From Sciurus carolinensis (Eukaryota > Chordata > Mammalia > Rodentia > Sciuridae), in the NCBI RefSeq assembly GCF_902686445.1, contig NC_062219.1, positions 142,644,057-142,708,056 on the forward strand: 64,000 nt of DNA, written 5' to 3'. Positions 21,128 through 32,850 of this stretch are shown here, piece after piece. Numbering within the stretch: the first letter of the stretch is position 1; each line of letters begins with the position of its first letter. The notes under the pieces were generated by a model, which was given only the letters and a program-made list of their open reading frames with translations, was not told the origin of the DNA and did not search any database. The position numbers and the translations under genes are program-made.

Positions 21128-23310
21128 AAAAGATGCAGAAAGACTAAAGACTCAGATGTTCACACACCAGGCCTTATTTGGGGAGACAGTTGCCGGTTTT
21201 CTTCTATCAGGAAAATCTTACTTGTGAAAATTTACATGCTAGTAATGCTCAAGTCAATTGACATGCCCCCCATAGTTAATTAGGGTTTGGTTTTGTTTTT
21301 CGAGATTTGGCTTAACAGAGTGGATTATTTCTTTCACTCACTAAGTAGTATTCTTTTCAGAATCTGAACTCATGGTTGCTAGTTCAGTGCACACCACCCG
21401 TTAAATGCATGGGAAAAGCTACCAAGCCAAGCAAAACTGTGTTTTCCTGGTTATTTAAGTCCAAAATGGACAAAAGAAAAATGGTATACTTTTGATATCA
21501 TAGAAGTGGCACACGGGATTAGGGACAACATAGGCAAACCCTGAAGAATGTCCACAGCAGGCTTGTGAGACTGTGCACAGTGTGCTGATTAGTCCCAGAG
21601 TCAGCTGGAGCAGAAACAGCCACCCACCACGTCAAGAGTCATTGTCGCCTTTGAACTGTATTGGGGAAGCTATTAAAAGCCTGAACTGAAATTTAGATTA
21701 CAATGGTGTCCATAAATAAAGAGCAGATCAACATTGTCAACTTCATAATGGAAGAGACAAAAGGCAGAGATAATATATTGACAAAAAAAAAAAGAAAAGA
21801 ATTTTTGCTTGACATTGAAATTTGTATCACTTTATACATACCACTTGCTATTTGAAAATATTCCTATCTCACACGCAGATAAACTTTGACTTCACTCACT
21901 GTTTCTGGCAGCGGGTGGAGGTGCTCAAGGATTTCTTTAACTGCAACAGAGAGGAAGAATTCAGACAAGAATAAAGCAGATGTTTTTCTAAAAGAACCGA
22001 CACCAAAATGAACAAAATAAGCCCTCAAAATAGGTTCTGTCAAGAAAATAGGGCTTTCTCATAGATTAAAATGTGGACAATCAAGCTAAAAATAAATAAG
22101 AAACACAGATTCTGGAAAATACCAAATGTCAACTGGAAAAAAGGATCAAATCATTTATCAGGACTCCAGATCTATGATGTACTCCTCAAAGAACTCTTTA
22201 GCATCTTGGCTGTTCCAAATCCAATTTGGTCTCATTTTTGTTATTGTTGTTGTTGTTGTTCAAAACAACCAAACCCCTACCTTTTAACACAGTAAAGCTG
22301 GTAAAGTAAGGCTCCTTTCTCTCTTTCCAAAATCTTCCCACTTTTAAGTCACAAAGAAACTTGGGTCAGGCTAAATGCAAATAACATTTTTTAAAGTGTA
22401 TTCCAGAGAACACTAGAGGGGAGAGAGGCTATTGAGAAAAAGAATTCCCTGCCCAAAAATCTCTGTTGGAGCTGGCCTCGATATTCCTGTCTTAGAAAGT
22501 CACAATTCACACATGCATATTAAACACTTCAGAGTTTGGCACTCTGAGTTAAGACTCTTTGGCTTTGTTTAATTTCATGAATGCTCTAAAAATGTCAATA
22601 GCAATAAGGGAAATCTCCCTAACTCATTCTGTGGTTCTTTGGAAAGCATTTGCAATCATATTTTAAAAGTGCAAACTGGGGTCCCCATCCCAAAAATCTC
22701 TGAGCTGCCACACTAAGCCTGAACCAGGGTTTTGGTTTCTAATCCCTCCGGCCCAGTGCTGCTCCTTGGTAGCCCTCCAGTGTTTGCAGACCCCCTGGTT
22801 CAGAATCCTGCCTAGACCCTGGACTCCAGCACCTTCCATGTCTGGCAGAACTATGTCTGGAATTTCCTAACTTGCATATCCTTCTGAGACTTCCGGGACC
22901 CAAGCCCTGTGGCTGGCACTCGTTATTCATGTCCACACCTAGGAGTCTGTGACTATGGGACCCTCATACAACCCAATGCATCTGGCAGATGTCAAATAAG
23001 AGATTCAGACTAGATGCGACAACGTTTCGATGAAGGGAGAAGCCCCTGGGGACTGGAACCTCAGGGATGGCTTCACAGATGACTTGGCAGCAGGACAGAC
23101 TTTGGAGGATGAGTTTCTAGAAGTGGTGAGGAGGAAGAGCATGTGGGTGTCTTCCTCAGGTGAGTAACAGAGCAACGTGGATCAATGTGCAGAGCGAGTT
23201 ACAGATAAGAGATGCCAATGGGAAGAGTCTAGAGTACCAGGAGAATGAACTTGGATTATTTATAGGCAGAAGAAAAATGCTTTTTAAGAAAGACAAGTGC
23301 ACCTGTTAGA
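21128..23310. other. Unique intergenic DNA with a candidate minus-strand exon
   Basis: No recognised repeat. Contains the exon-like segment at 21900-21940, an A tract at 21,782, and a short GTT run near 22,240. Confidence 0.55.
21900..21940 (-). other. Candidate orphan exon, 41 bp
   Basis: On the minus strand a strong polypyrimidine tract and acceptor (ttcttcctctctgttgcag) precedes a 41-bp segment that ends in ACA before the donor GTGAGT. One frame through it is open and reads KEILEHLHPLPET. I do not recognise that peptide. It may be a lncRNA exon, an exon of an unannotated gene or a chance pair of splice-like sites. Confidence 0.3.
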
Positions 23311-23322
23311 AATTAAAGGGAA

Positions 23323-23419
23323 TGGTTGGGGATATAGCTCAGTTGGTCGAGTGCTTGCCTTGCAAGCACTAAGGCTCTGGGTTCAATCCCCAGCACTGCA
23401 AAATAAATAAATAAATAAA
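23323..23419 (+). mobile_element. Young ID-type SINE with TSD
   Basis: The A box (tagctcagttggtcgagtgc) and B box (gttcaatcc) are intact, and the tail is a run of AAAT units. A 9-bp duplication, taaagggaa, flanks it at 23314-23322 and 23420-23428. Confidence 0.9.
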
Positions 23420-23448
23420 TAAAGGGAAGGTGAGGGACAGGTGGGGTC

Positions 23449-23815
23449 TTTTAGTTCATTTTCTATTGCTATAACAAAATAACTGAGATCAAGTTTCTTA
23501 GAAAGAATAGAAGCTTCTTTGGTTCATGGTTCTGGAGTCTGGGAAGTCCAGTAACTCTGACCTGGCCTTTGGGGAGGGCCTTCTTGCTGAAGCTTTACCC
23601 CCGTAGCAAAGGGTGTCACTTGGAGAGAAAGAGCAAGTGTGCCAGCTCAGGTCCTCTTTTCATAAAGCCACTAACGCTACCACGAGGCCCACCCTCATGC
23701 CTCATCCAGCCCTAATTACCTCCCAAGGACCCTCCTCCTGAGATCACTAACATGAACCTGGGGAAAAGGTTTCAGCACATGGACTTTGGAGGGGGGACAC
23801 ACTAAACCTTATCAG
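23449..23815 (-). mobile_element. MaLR-type LTR, antisense
   Basis: Antisense LTR landmarks in order: ttttctattgctataacaaa, then ataactgagatcaag, then ttggttcatggttctggagt, then gcccaccctcatgcctc and ggactttggaggggggacac. These mirror the 3' to 5' order of MSTA/MT-type MaLR LTRs. No internal coding region is present. Confidence 0.65.
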
Positions 23816-23884
23816 GTCCCGTTGTCTGCTCTGAAGTCATTTCACTGACCGCGTTCTCGGTATTGGAGGGAAGGACCAAGGGCT

Positions 23885-23970
23885 TCCCAATCAGGCTCCT
23901 CGACCTGCTTACTGGCTGGATGATCTTGAGAACTTCATCTTCTTGAAGCTCAGTTTGCTCAGGTAGGAAA
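23885..23970 (+). repeat. MIR core fragment, sense
   Basis: gcttactggctggatgatct, then ttgagaacttcatctt, then agctcagtttgctcaggtag, matches the MIR core. Confidence 0.5.
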
Positions 23971-26470
23971 TGGTTTCAAAACCTCAACAGAGTGCTGGGA
24001 GGCCGGACCAAGACAAGACGTGTGAGAACCGCGACCCTGGAATTAAACAGGGCTGTGAACATACTGCAGCTGAGAGCTCGGCCACCTTTCTACCTGCTCT
24101 GTGAACAGCACCATTTGCCAGCCAGGTGAGCTGCCTGGTCGTCAGCTGGTCTTTTCCAGAATCCCCAAGTGACCCCTGCCCTGATGGCACAGGGTGGAGA
24201 AAATGACGCTCTCCAAAAGCTCTTCTGAACTGCAGTCGCCCTGGTTTGGTGGCTCCTGGACCCTCCTCTTTCTCCGTCATCTGCATTAGCGTCAGCTGCC
24301 CTTCAGGACCCGAGCCGCCACCTGGGCCCTCCAGGAACCTTGACTTCTGAAACCCAATCTGTTCAATTATCTCCTGATGCCAAGAAATGGGTCCAATGGA
24401 GGTGAAACCAGTTGACCCCAAACTGTCAATTTTTGCCTAGAGCCCCCCCAACAAAAATCCCCTTTGTAGCTTGTCTCCTTTTTCAAGTTAGTTAATTGGG
24501 GGAAGGAATGCCTGATGGAAATTCTCTGCAATGTCTCTTAACTGGACATTACCTGGGGCCCAAGGCGTTGCCAGGAAGTAAAATTAAGCTGGTGGAAGTG
24601 AAAGTTTTTTTTTTTTTTTTTTTTAACTGTAAGACTATTAGCAAGTGCTTAATACAAACCAAAACCGTATTTACGTCCCTTCATCTCTGGCTTCTGTCCT
24701 CCCCTCTTTCCTGTGGATTTCACCTCCTCTCTCTCTGGACAAAGGCCTTGTCTCGCACTCACCTCCTGTGATGGTGCCTCTGGTGGGTGTCCACTGGGTT
24801 TCTAGTCCCTGGACCCGTTCCTGTGCCTCACACATTCTACCTGTCCCCTGCCACCACCCCTGCTGCACCTGGGAGAGACTTGAACCAGCGGAGAAGAGGC
24901 CAATGGACCAGGAAGGAAGGTGAGACAGTGAGAGAAAAAGAGAGAGTGATCGATTGATTAATTGTTGGGGCAAGTCCCAAAAGAAGAAGTCAGGAAAAGG
25001 AACAGACTCCGTGGGGAGGAAGAGCGCACTGCCTGATGGGCCCCTGTCAATTTTGGCCCACAACCCCCAAATGAAAAGTCCCTTTGTAACTTCCAGTGCC
25101 CTGGAACTGGGGGAGGTAAGACAGAGTGTGGCTTAGGATAACTAGGTGGTATTGGCCTACAAAAGGGACATCACATTATTAGGAAATTAGGACACACACT
25201 GGATGTGCTCAGTGGGGAGATGACCCCGTACCAAAGCAAGAGCCATGGAGCCAGGGTGTTGGTGGAGCTCTTGGCTCCTGTGCCTGTCCACCTGGCCTCC
25301 TGGTCTAAAGTGGCGGTGGCACTTCTCTTAAAGAGCATTTCTCCCCCACACGTCACTTCTCGGTGCCTCAGAAACCCAGTTCCCACTAAGACCTCTCAGG
25401 GCTCTGTTTACCCGTTGAACCTCCCTCCTGATGAACTGCATTTACCGTGAGATCTCAGATCTTCCGCACCCACTTGATAAAGCGGAACGATCAGAATGTC
25501 TTCCTGGATTTATAAATATGTGTTTAGAGGCTTTCAGTGCTAAGCAATAAGCGAACTAAAAATATCTAAGTCAATAAATAATTTAGGGAGCAAATAATTT
25601 GTTCTTAATATAAATTGGTGGGAAGGTTCTCATGAATCATCTCTGTAATAAGTAAGACATTTTACTTTGTTTTAGTGGACATTAAATAGCTAAAGCTGCC
25701 CTAAGACTTTTGGGATACACTGTGGCCCTATTTTATGAATTGTAGGTTAGATTATCATGTTGTATTAACATTAAGTTTCCTGAATTTGGGAGTCCTTATT
25801 CTCAGGCAAACAGTGGTGAATTCAGCAATAAAGAAGAATCATGGATGTAACCTACTTTCAAATGCAAATATCTATCTCTCTGTTCATGTAGCTATAGAAA
25901 AGTATAAAGCAAACATGACCCAACGTTAAAATTGGGTTTATCTTTGTAAAAAAGTACATGAGAGTTCTTTGTATCATAATAGCACTTAACCACGTACAAT
26001 AACTTTGCAATTATTTCAAATAAAATGTCAAATATATATATGTACACCCACATTTATAATATACGTAATATAATCCTGGCTGGTATTGATAGTGAAAAAA
26101 CTGAGTAAGCTCATTGATTCTAGTGCAGGGTTTATTCGAAAGCCGCAGGAAGTATTTGAGTGACAGCCTCCTGTAAATGTGGGAGACTTGAAGGAGAAGC
26201 CTGAGTTCCCTGTGGTGAGCAGAGCTTGGTTTCCGTCTTTCCCTGTGTCACCGGACAGTCATGAAGTGAGAGCCAGTGAGCACTCCCTCTCTCGGTCTCT
26301 ATAAAATTTAAGCTAAGTGGCTCATTTGCAAATTACTGAAGACAACCCGTAGATTATTGTTACAATAAAAACTTCTGGGTGAACAGGTCTTCAAAACCTC
26401 AGGATTCGAATAAGGGCCCTGATGTAGAAGTCATCTGAAAGGTGACCGCTCACTGCTTCTGGGGAGTCAG
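23971..26470. other. Mostly unique intergenic DNA
   Basis: No gene found. It contains a T tract at 24,605-24,624, the diverged direct-repeat pair at about 24,417 and 25,042, a purine-rich patch at 24,910-24,950, and one MEF2-like motif (CTAAAAATA at 25556). The longest open frame, minus strand 23,984-24,421, has no recognised similarity. Confidence 0.5.
24417..25120. repeat. Pair of diverged direct repeats
   Basis: About 24,417-24,515 and 25,042-25,120 share an order of words: ctgtcaattttgg or ctgtcaatttttgcc, then a CCCCC-rich run, then cctttgta(g/a)ctt, then ttgggggaagg or ctgggggaggt. The spacing is about 625 bp. They may be remnants of paired LTR segments or two copies of an unknown repeat. 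Confidence 0.4.
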
Positions 26471-26474
26471 GGTA

Positions 26475-26932
26475 CTCCACAGTGCAGATTCTTAAATTAA
26501 TTAATTTTTCAAAATGACAAATAAAAATGATACACATTTATGGTGTACAGCATGATGCTTTAACGCAGGCATTACTTCATGTTTATTTGTTGGAAGAATC
26601 ATTTCTCTACGTTCTCTTCAAGTATACAATACCTTGTGTTTGACTGAAGTCACTATGTTGAACAATGGATCTCTTGAACCCATTCTTCCTATAAAACTGG
26701 ACTTTTGTATCCTTTGACCAACATCTCAGCAAGACCCCCGGCCTCTCCCCGCAACTCCAGGGGACCATTGTACTCTGCTTCTACCTGTTCCTTTTCAGAT
26801 ATCACACATAAGTGGGAGCACGTGGCATCCAAATTTCTGTGCCTTAGTTCACTCACATGATGTCCTCCATGTAGTCTCAAATGACCAGGTGGATATCTTC
26901 CTTTTATTTAAGGCTGGATACTATTCCATTGT
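26475..26932 (-). repeat. L1 3' end, antisense, left part
   Basis: Antisense L1 3' text: taaaaatgatacacatttat, then tatggtgtacagcatgatgc, then aaggctggatactattccat. A complete LTR interrupts the element at 26,932, and L1 text resumes at 27,367. Confidence 0.8.
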
Positions 26933-27366
26933 TGTTACCGTTTAGATGTGAGGTATCCCGCAAAAGTTCATGTGTTGGATAATGCAAGAATTTTCAGAGA
27001 AGGAATGATTTTATTATGAGCCTTAACCTAATTAATGAATTAATTCACTGATGTGGATTACCTGGGTGGTACCTGTAGGTAGGCAAGGTGTGACTGGAGG
27101 AGGTGGATCATTGGGGGCTAGCCTTTAGGGTTTACATTTGTCTTCAGTGAGCACAGTTCTCTCTGCTTCCTGTGGCCACATCCTGAGCTGCTTTCCTCCT
27201 CTACACCCTTCCACCATGATGTTCTTCCTCACCTAGGGTCCAGTGCAATGGAGTTGGCCATTTATGGACTGAGACCTCTGAAACTATGAGCCAAAATAAA
27301 CTTTTTCTCCTGTAATTGTTCCTGTCAGGTCTTTTGGTCACAGTGATGAAAAAGTTGATGAAAACA
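26933..27366 (+). mobile_element. Complete MaLR-type solo LTR with TSD
   Basis: A 434-bp LTR starting TGTTACCG and ending AAAACA, flanked by an exact 5-bp duplication, attgt (26928-26932 and 27367-27371). Internal landmarks include ggtggtacctgtaggtaggc, a ctatgagccaaaataaac poly(A) signal region and a ttctcctgtaattgttcctg end. Length, TG/CA ends and 5-bp duplication are typical of MaLR solo LTRs. It carries no coding sequence. It lies inside an antisense L1 and is therefore younger than that L1. Confidence 0.92.
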
Positions 27367-27640
27367 ATTGTGAACATTTCCACATTTTCTTCATCCATTC
27401 ATCCATCAGCAAGTACATAGGTTGTTTCCGTATCTATTATGAATAGCGCTACAATAAACATGGTCTCTACAACAGACTAATTTTATTTCCTTTGGGTATC
27501 TATCCAGAAGTGGGATAGCTGCTGGATCATGTGGCACTTCTACTTTAGTTTTTTGAGGTACCTCCACTCTGTTTTCAATAATAGACATACCAAGTTACAT
27601 TCCCACCAACCGTATCCAATGGTTTCCTTTTGACATGCGG
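27367..27640 (-). repeat. L1 3' end, antisense, right part
   Basis: Continues the L1 broken by the LTR: ttcatccattcatccatcag, then gcgctacaataaacatggtc, then ggtatctatccagaagtggg, then cattcccaccaaccgtatcc. This is the expected order for antisense L1. Confidence 0.9.
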
Positions 27641-28935
27641 GCAATTCTCGTCCGATCCTATCTCTTGAGAGGGTTGAACCTTCAGCAATACCTTCACTTC
27701 TACCCCTCAGCCTCCATGACCTTCTCTTCTCCCCTTTTCTCACTCTTCCTGCCTTTTTTCTTTTTTCTTATTTCATATCCTGTTTCCTCTTTTAAGCTTT
27801 GACCTGTCACAAAAAAATGAGATTATCTTGATCCAATTCTGAAATCTCTGCAGCTCGTGGTACTGGTCAACAGGAAGCTCCTGCAGGAGATGATCCTGAG
27901 AAAAACAGTTGAAAACAAACGAAATTCGTCTTTAACTTCCACCTTCCTCTGGGGATGCCTGCTTTTCTATCAGTCACTCCTGGTTGCTCCTATTTTCTCA
28001 TTTTAAAAGAAATTCCCATGGGGACTTGCTTTGGGGCTAAAGAATGCTCTCAAAATATTAGAGACTTTTGGGGAAAAGTGGAAGCAGGCTTAATTTCATG
28101 TTTAGATTGAAATTTAAGTCAAAAATTTAAGTCAGGGATAAGGAAGATTCTGGCCAACCAGCCTATCAGGATTCGGGCTCTGGACCAGGTCAGGGTGATC
28201 AGACATCATCACTGGGGGAAACTGGGGATAGGGAACCTGAACAGATATCAAGGGTGGGGTTTTCCAGCTAAAATCACTTAACCAAAGTCCAAAAGTCAGG
28301 GTCTCGTGGAGAAATGAGCTCAGAAGCCCTGAGTAGAGTTTGGTCAGAGAATCTTGGTCAAATGACCAGTTAGCCTTCAGACAGGAATGACATGAACAGT
28401 AATGTTAAACGAGCCTACAGTTAGAACTTCTCACTCTGCAAACTCTTTCTGAAAAGTGTGCTTCTCTGTGCTTCTCTTCCTCCCCAAGGCTATCTTTCCC
28501 CCTAGCCAAGGGCCCTACAGTCGGTTCAGTGAGACTCCCCTGCTCTTGATGTCCCCTCTCCTCATTTCCCATGCAGTACCCCTTACTCTACTCCTTGGTT
28601 ACAAATTCCCACTTACTTTGCAGCATCTCTGGTTGATCTCTCTCTCTTCCCCAATCAGTAGCCCCACTGAATGGTTTCAATATAGCTTTCCTAACCATCT
28701 TAACCAATGTCAGAATAATTTCTTCTTTGACAGCATACGTTAGGTTCTAAGATTTATTTTAACAGAGGTAACAGGACTGATGAAGGCCTGGGAGTATTTA
28801 AGAAGCCAACAGGAAGAGGGATGTACCATGGAAAAATAGGCATACAAATAAATAAATACTGAAAGAGCAGCTGGGGTCAGTAGCTTTGAGAATCTAGGAG
28901 ACAGAAAAATTCTCTTGCACATGTAACCTTTGAAC
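27641..28935. other. Unique intergenic DNA
   Basis: A pyrimidine-rich patch occupies about 27,700-27,795. No gene, exon or datable repeat was recognised in the rest. Confidence 0.5.
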
Positions 28936-28937
28936 TG

Positions 28938-29312
28938 TGCTATAGTTTGGATCTGGAATGTCCGTCAAAGTTCCATGTGTTTAAAGCCTGGTCTCTAGCC
29001 TGGGAGGTGGTAAAAGCTGTAAGGGGTGGAGCCTAGTGGGAGGAAGTTAGGTCTTTTGGGGGCGTGTCCTTGAAGGGCTCTTGGGACCCTGGCCCTTTCT
29101 TCTCTCTTTGCTTCATGGCTGCCATGAGGTAAGGACCCTTCTCACAATGTGCTCCCTGCCATGATGTCTATGCTGCCACAGGTCCAAAGGCAACTGGACC
29201 AAGTAACCATGACTGAATCTTCTGAAACCATGAGTGAAAATACATATACCTTTCCTCTTGTTAAGTTTCCTTATCATGGGTACTTATTACGGCAATGGAA
29301 AGCTGACAAATA
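28938..29312 (+). mobile_element. MaLR/MT-type LTR, sense
   Basis: Starts tgctatagtttggatct, carries ggaggaagttaggtctttt and tgccatgatgtctatgctgc, and ends in a ggaaagctgacaaatac-like region, the same plan as the LTRs at 46,676 and 54,350. No clear target duplication was found. A 70-codon open frame inside it is chance. Confidence 0.75.
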
Positions 29313-30714
29313 CAAGTTATATGTTAAAGAATGGGTAGAATTTTACCTGATAAAGAGATGAAGGGGAATTCCAGGAAGAGAACACTGAGTAGGAATCTTT
29401 CACGTCTTGACCCAGATTAGCGATTTGGCAAGTAGAAATTCCAGGTACCATTTTGGGACACCCCTCAAATTATACTGCATGGTCGATGCAGAGCTGCCAT
29501 GCCTATCTGCAGGCAATCAGGTGCTCTACTGAGTCTGGGAGTCCTGCCCAAGGGAAACTCATTTCAGTAACACACATGCCACAGTGCCTGGCCTTACTAT
29601 CCTAAGGGGATTCACTAAAAAGGAACTTGGGTTCTTGGACTTAAAATCTCAAAGAAATGCTTGACTCTTTCTTTAAAAATAAAATTGCTCTTTTGGTTCT
29701 TCTGAAAGTCACTGATAAGACCAAAGGGGGTAAGGCAAAGAAGACAAACGTTGGCACTGGTGTCTGGAAAATGAACCCCTCTGGGTGGAAAATGCTTCAC
29801 TCATTTCTTCCGCGCAAGACTAGAAGCAAAGAATTCATGCAGAAAAGCACATGGAAAATCCAAGCAACATATTTTTAGCTGGTTGACCTTTTTGTAAGAG
29901 TAGCATCTCCTTTAAAAGGAAAAATTATCAAAGGAATGTTGTTATTAATATTTGGAAGGGAGGCAGGAGGGGAAATAAATCAGAGGTTAAGATTACCCAA
30001 GCTTGTGTGATACATTTTGGGAACCTTGGGGACCCCAGCTGGTCTTTCTGAACTGATGGTACAGGGCCTTGCTCTTGAGTGACCAAGTCCCCACCAATTG
30101 GAATGTGTCTTGGGGAACCATTTCTGGGTTCTCCAAATGTCCCACACTGCTCCCCTTACATCCCCCTCCCCCTTCTTTCCTTCCTCTTTTCTTCCCTCTT
30201 CCCATCCCTCCTTCCCTCTTAGCCCTCTCCCCTTCTGGCCCTCTCTAACTTTATTCCATCCTACCTGTGCAGAGTGCTTTGCCAGAAAAAGACTCAGAGC
30301 TGATTCTATTCTGTGAACTGCAACATTCCCTGATGATAGGTTCTTTCTCAAACTACTCTACCATCCCCCAAATGGAGTCAACTCCAAGTAACATCATGGA
30401 GAAGGCAGGGTTTGGTTGCTTTTGGTTTCTTTCTACTTCCTCTTCTTGTAGGCATCTCATTTGGATTTCTGTTCCTTCCCACCCTAAAATCCCAAGTACC
30501 CAGGGTCTTGTGGCCTGGAAGTTCACAGGACAGGAGTGTGTTTTCTTTGTTTTCCAAAATGACCAGTTCCAGGGATCTTCCGCTGCTCAATTCCCTGGCT
30601 TAGCCCACACGGGTTGAATTTTAAGGAATAAGTGTAGTGTTGAGGAAATCCACAATGACTGTGTCAGCTGACCTCTCTTACTGTGTTTCTCGTCCCCTTT
30701 TGATTACCTTCTCC
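29313..30714. other. Unique intergenic DNA
   Basis: Contains a strongly C/T-rich tract at about 30,140-30,245. No gene or clear repeat recognised. Open frames on both strands over the C/T tract reflect its composition. Confidence 0.5.
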
Positions 30715-30850
30715 CCGATTGTTATTGAGGTAGGATTGACAAATAAAAATCACATATATTTAAGGTGTACAACATAAAATTTCAAAGCACAAACACACTG
30801 TGAAATGATTACTACTGTTAAGCTAGCCTATCAACCCATCATGCACCTGG
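30715..30850 (-). repeat. L1 3' UTR fragment, antisense
   Basis: ttattgaggtaggattgaca, then ttaaggtgtacaacataaaa, then tgaaatgattactactgtta, follows the antisense 3' end of old L1 elements. Confidence 0.7.
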
Positions 30851-31598
30851 TACCACTTCTTCCACTTTGATTTCAAGGGCATATCTCTAAGGGCGAAATG
30901 GGCGTTGAAGTAGCAACAGATTTTCAGCATATCCTCAATTATATCCATCGTGTAGGAAATTTCCTGCTCTTCCTTTCCATCAGTCTGGTTCCACCCATGC
31001 CAGGGTCGTGACTCCATGGCTGGATGGGGGAGGAGCAGTAGGATTGAAAGCTGGACACTGGATGTTTTGTCAGGTCACCAAGGAGAGATGGGGAGCTGGT
31101 GGCCATCCCCACTGGGGAAATCCAGGGTTCCAACTTTGCTGCTTGGGACAATTCTTGGAATGGACACAAAGTCCATTTCCCAGAAAAGTCTTGTTGAGTT
31201 CACGCTTCCCTGGATGCTCAAGTCTGTACTGTTGAAGTCAATGAGCCCTCAGGACCTGCAGGCTGTTATTTTGAGAGTTCTGGAGGTGTCCAGGCCTGCT
31301 GCTAATAGAAATGTCTTTCCCATTTAACCAGAAAGTGATTTCCAAACCTTTTTCACTCCTGCAAGACTCAGACCCACCTCTCTTGCCTCCTTCCTCCTTC
31401 CTCCTTCTGCAAATGCCTTTGCTCCTCCAAAGATGGGGACTCAGCTTCTCTACCTGTCCCTTTGTCCCTCATCTGTTAAGGAGCCTTGTTTTTCACTTCT
31501 TGCAGGCAAATGCCTCCTTTTTCTCTGACACTGGCTTTGAGTCCTCTGCAATTTCCACGAACCTTGTCCCATCCTTTGTATGCTGTTTCTTGCTTGTA

Positions 31599-31941
31599 CA
31601 GATGTTCCTCAACTTATAATGGAGTTATATGCGCTGCAAATTGAAAAGATCATAAGATAGAAATGCACTTGGTACACCTAACCTACAGAACACCCTAGCT
31701 GAGCCCGAGTGCACTGCAAAGCGCCAGGTGTTTCCCCTCAGGATCAGTGGTTCACTGCTACCGTCCAGCATGGAAAGGGGATCAGACTGCATCTTGCTTG
31801 ACGAGGAAAAGGTTTCTGCCGAGTGCTTAATGCTTTCACACCATTATAGAGTCAAAAATTAAGCTGACGGCTGGGGAGATAGCTCAGCTGGTAGAGTGCT
31901 TGCCTCGCAAGCACAAGGCCCTGAGTTCGATCCCCAGTACT

Positions 31942-31975
<34 letters not shown>

Positions 31976-32009
31976 ACTAAGCTGAACCATTGTAAGCGGG
32001 GACTGTCTG
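31599..32009 (+). mobile_element. Tigger-type (TcMar) DNA transposon with nested SINE
   Basis: Terminal inverted repeats are visible: cagatgttcctcaacttata at the left end, and at the right end sequence whose complement begins cagacagtccccgcttacaa. Both ends sit against TA, the TcMar target duplication (31597-31598 and 32010-32011). The interior follows the Tigger-derived short element with cataagatagaaatgcactt. A young ID SINE is inserted at 31,869-31,970. Confidence 0.88.
31869..31970 (+). mobile_element. Young ID-type SINE nested in Tigger element
   Basis: Intact A box (tagctcagctggtagagtgc) and B box (gttcgatcc), then about 29 A residues. The flanks aaattaagctga (ending 31867) and aaattactaagctga (31971-31985) are a target duplication differing by a 3-bp indel. 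Confidence 0.92.
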
Positions 32010-32544
32010 TATTGTGACTCTCTCCCTTTATGTCAGGAATGGTATCGTACCTCTATAAAGTCCTACACGGGAAAAGAAGTCCACACACCATCCTTCCTGT
32101 GAGTGCCACCACATCCCCTTCCTCCTTCCCACTTGGAACTTGGAGAAGCACAACCCTCCGCAGCTCACGTTTGCACAGGTCTCCTCTCTCATCCTGGCTC
32201 CTGCCACCTTGGCCATCGGGTAATGAGTCCACAGCCCTGCCTCTGGATCCTGATCCTCTTCCTCCTGCTCCTCCTTAGCATCCCTTTCTAGAAGCTTCCT
32301 GTTTCGCAAATTTTGTTGGCCCTTCTCTGCCTTGATTTTTCTCCTGCTCTTGAACTCACCCTGTGTACCGTGTCCTCGTCCCCCTTCTTCTCGCCCTTCC
32401 TCTCCAGGTATATGATCCCCTTTCTCTACATATGCCCCTGTCTTATTTTTCTGTTACTGACTCCTCTGTTGATTCAGTGGGGAGTCTGGACCTCAGCTCT
32501 TCCAATCTCCCCTTCTCCTCTCTTCCTCCATCTTTGAGTGATGC
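32010..32544. other. C/T-rich unique DNA
   Basis: Pyrimidine-rich, with several overlapping short open frames but no recognised gene or repeat. Confidence 0.45.
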
Positions 32545-32850
32545 TGCTTTGAACATAGGTGCGCCCATCTCTCTGTAAGTCCCCCTGTCCAGTCTTTGGG
32601 GTATATACCCAGAGGTGGAATTGTTGGATCATACAGTATATATATATATTTTTTAGAAACTTCTAGACTGTTTTCCATAGCTGCAGGACCACTTCCCCTT
32701 CCCACCAGCAGAGTACAAAGGTTCCAATATCTCCATATTCTCATCAATACTTGCTACTTCTGTTTTATTTTTTTTAAGAAGTAGTCACCCAAATAGATGT
32801 GAGTTGGTTCCATGTTCTCCTTTACATTCATTTAAAATCAGTAGTGATTT
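32545..32850 (-). repeat. L1 ORF2/3' fragment, antisense
   Basis: gatgctgctttgaacatagg, then gtatatacccagaggtggaa, then ttccatagctgcaggaccac, then atattctcatcaatacttgc: antisense L1 in the correct order. A short TA run at 32,638-32,650 interrupts it. Confidence 0.85.

Noticed and set aside
23984..24421. 145-codon minus-strand open frame
   Set aside because: No recognised domain, splice support or similarity. Open frames of this size arise by chance in GC-richer DNA.
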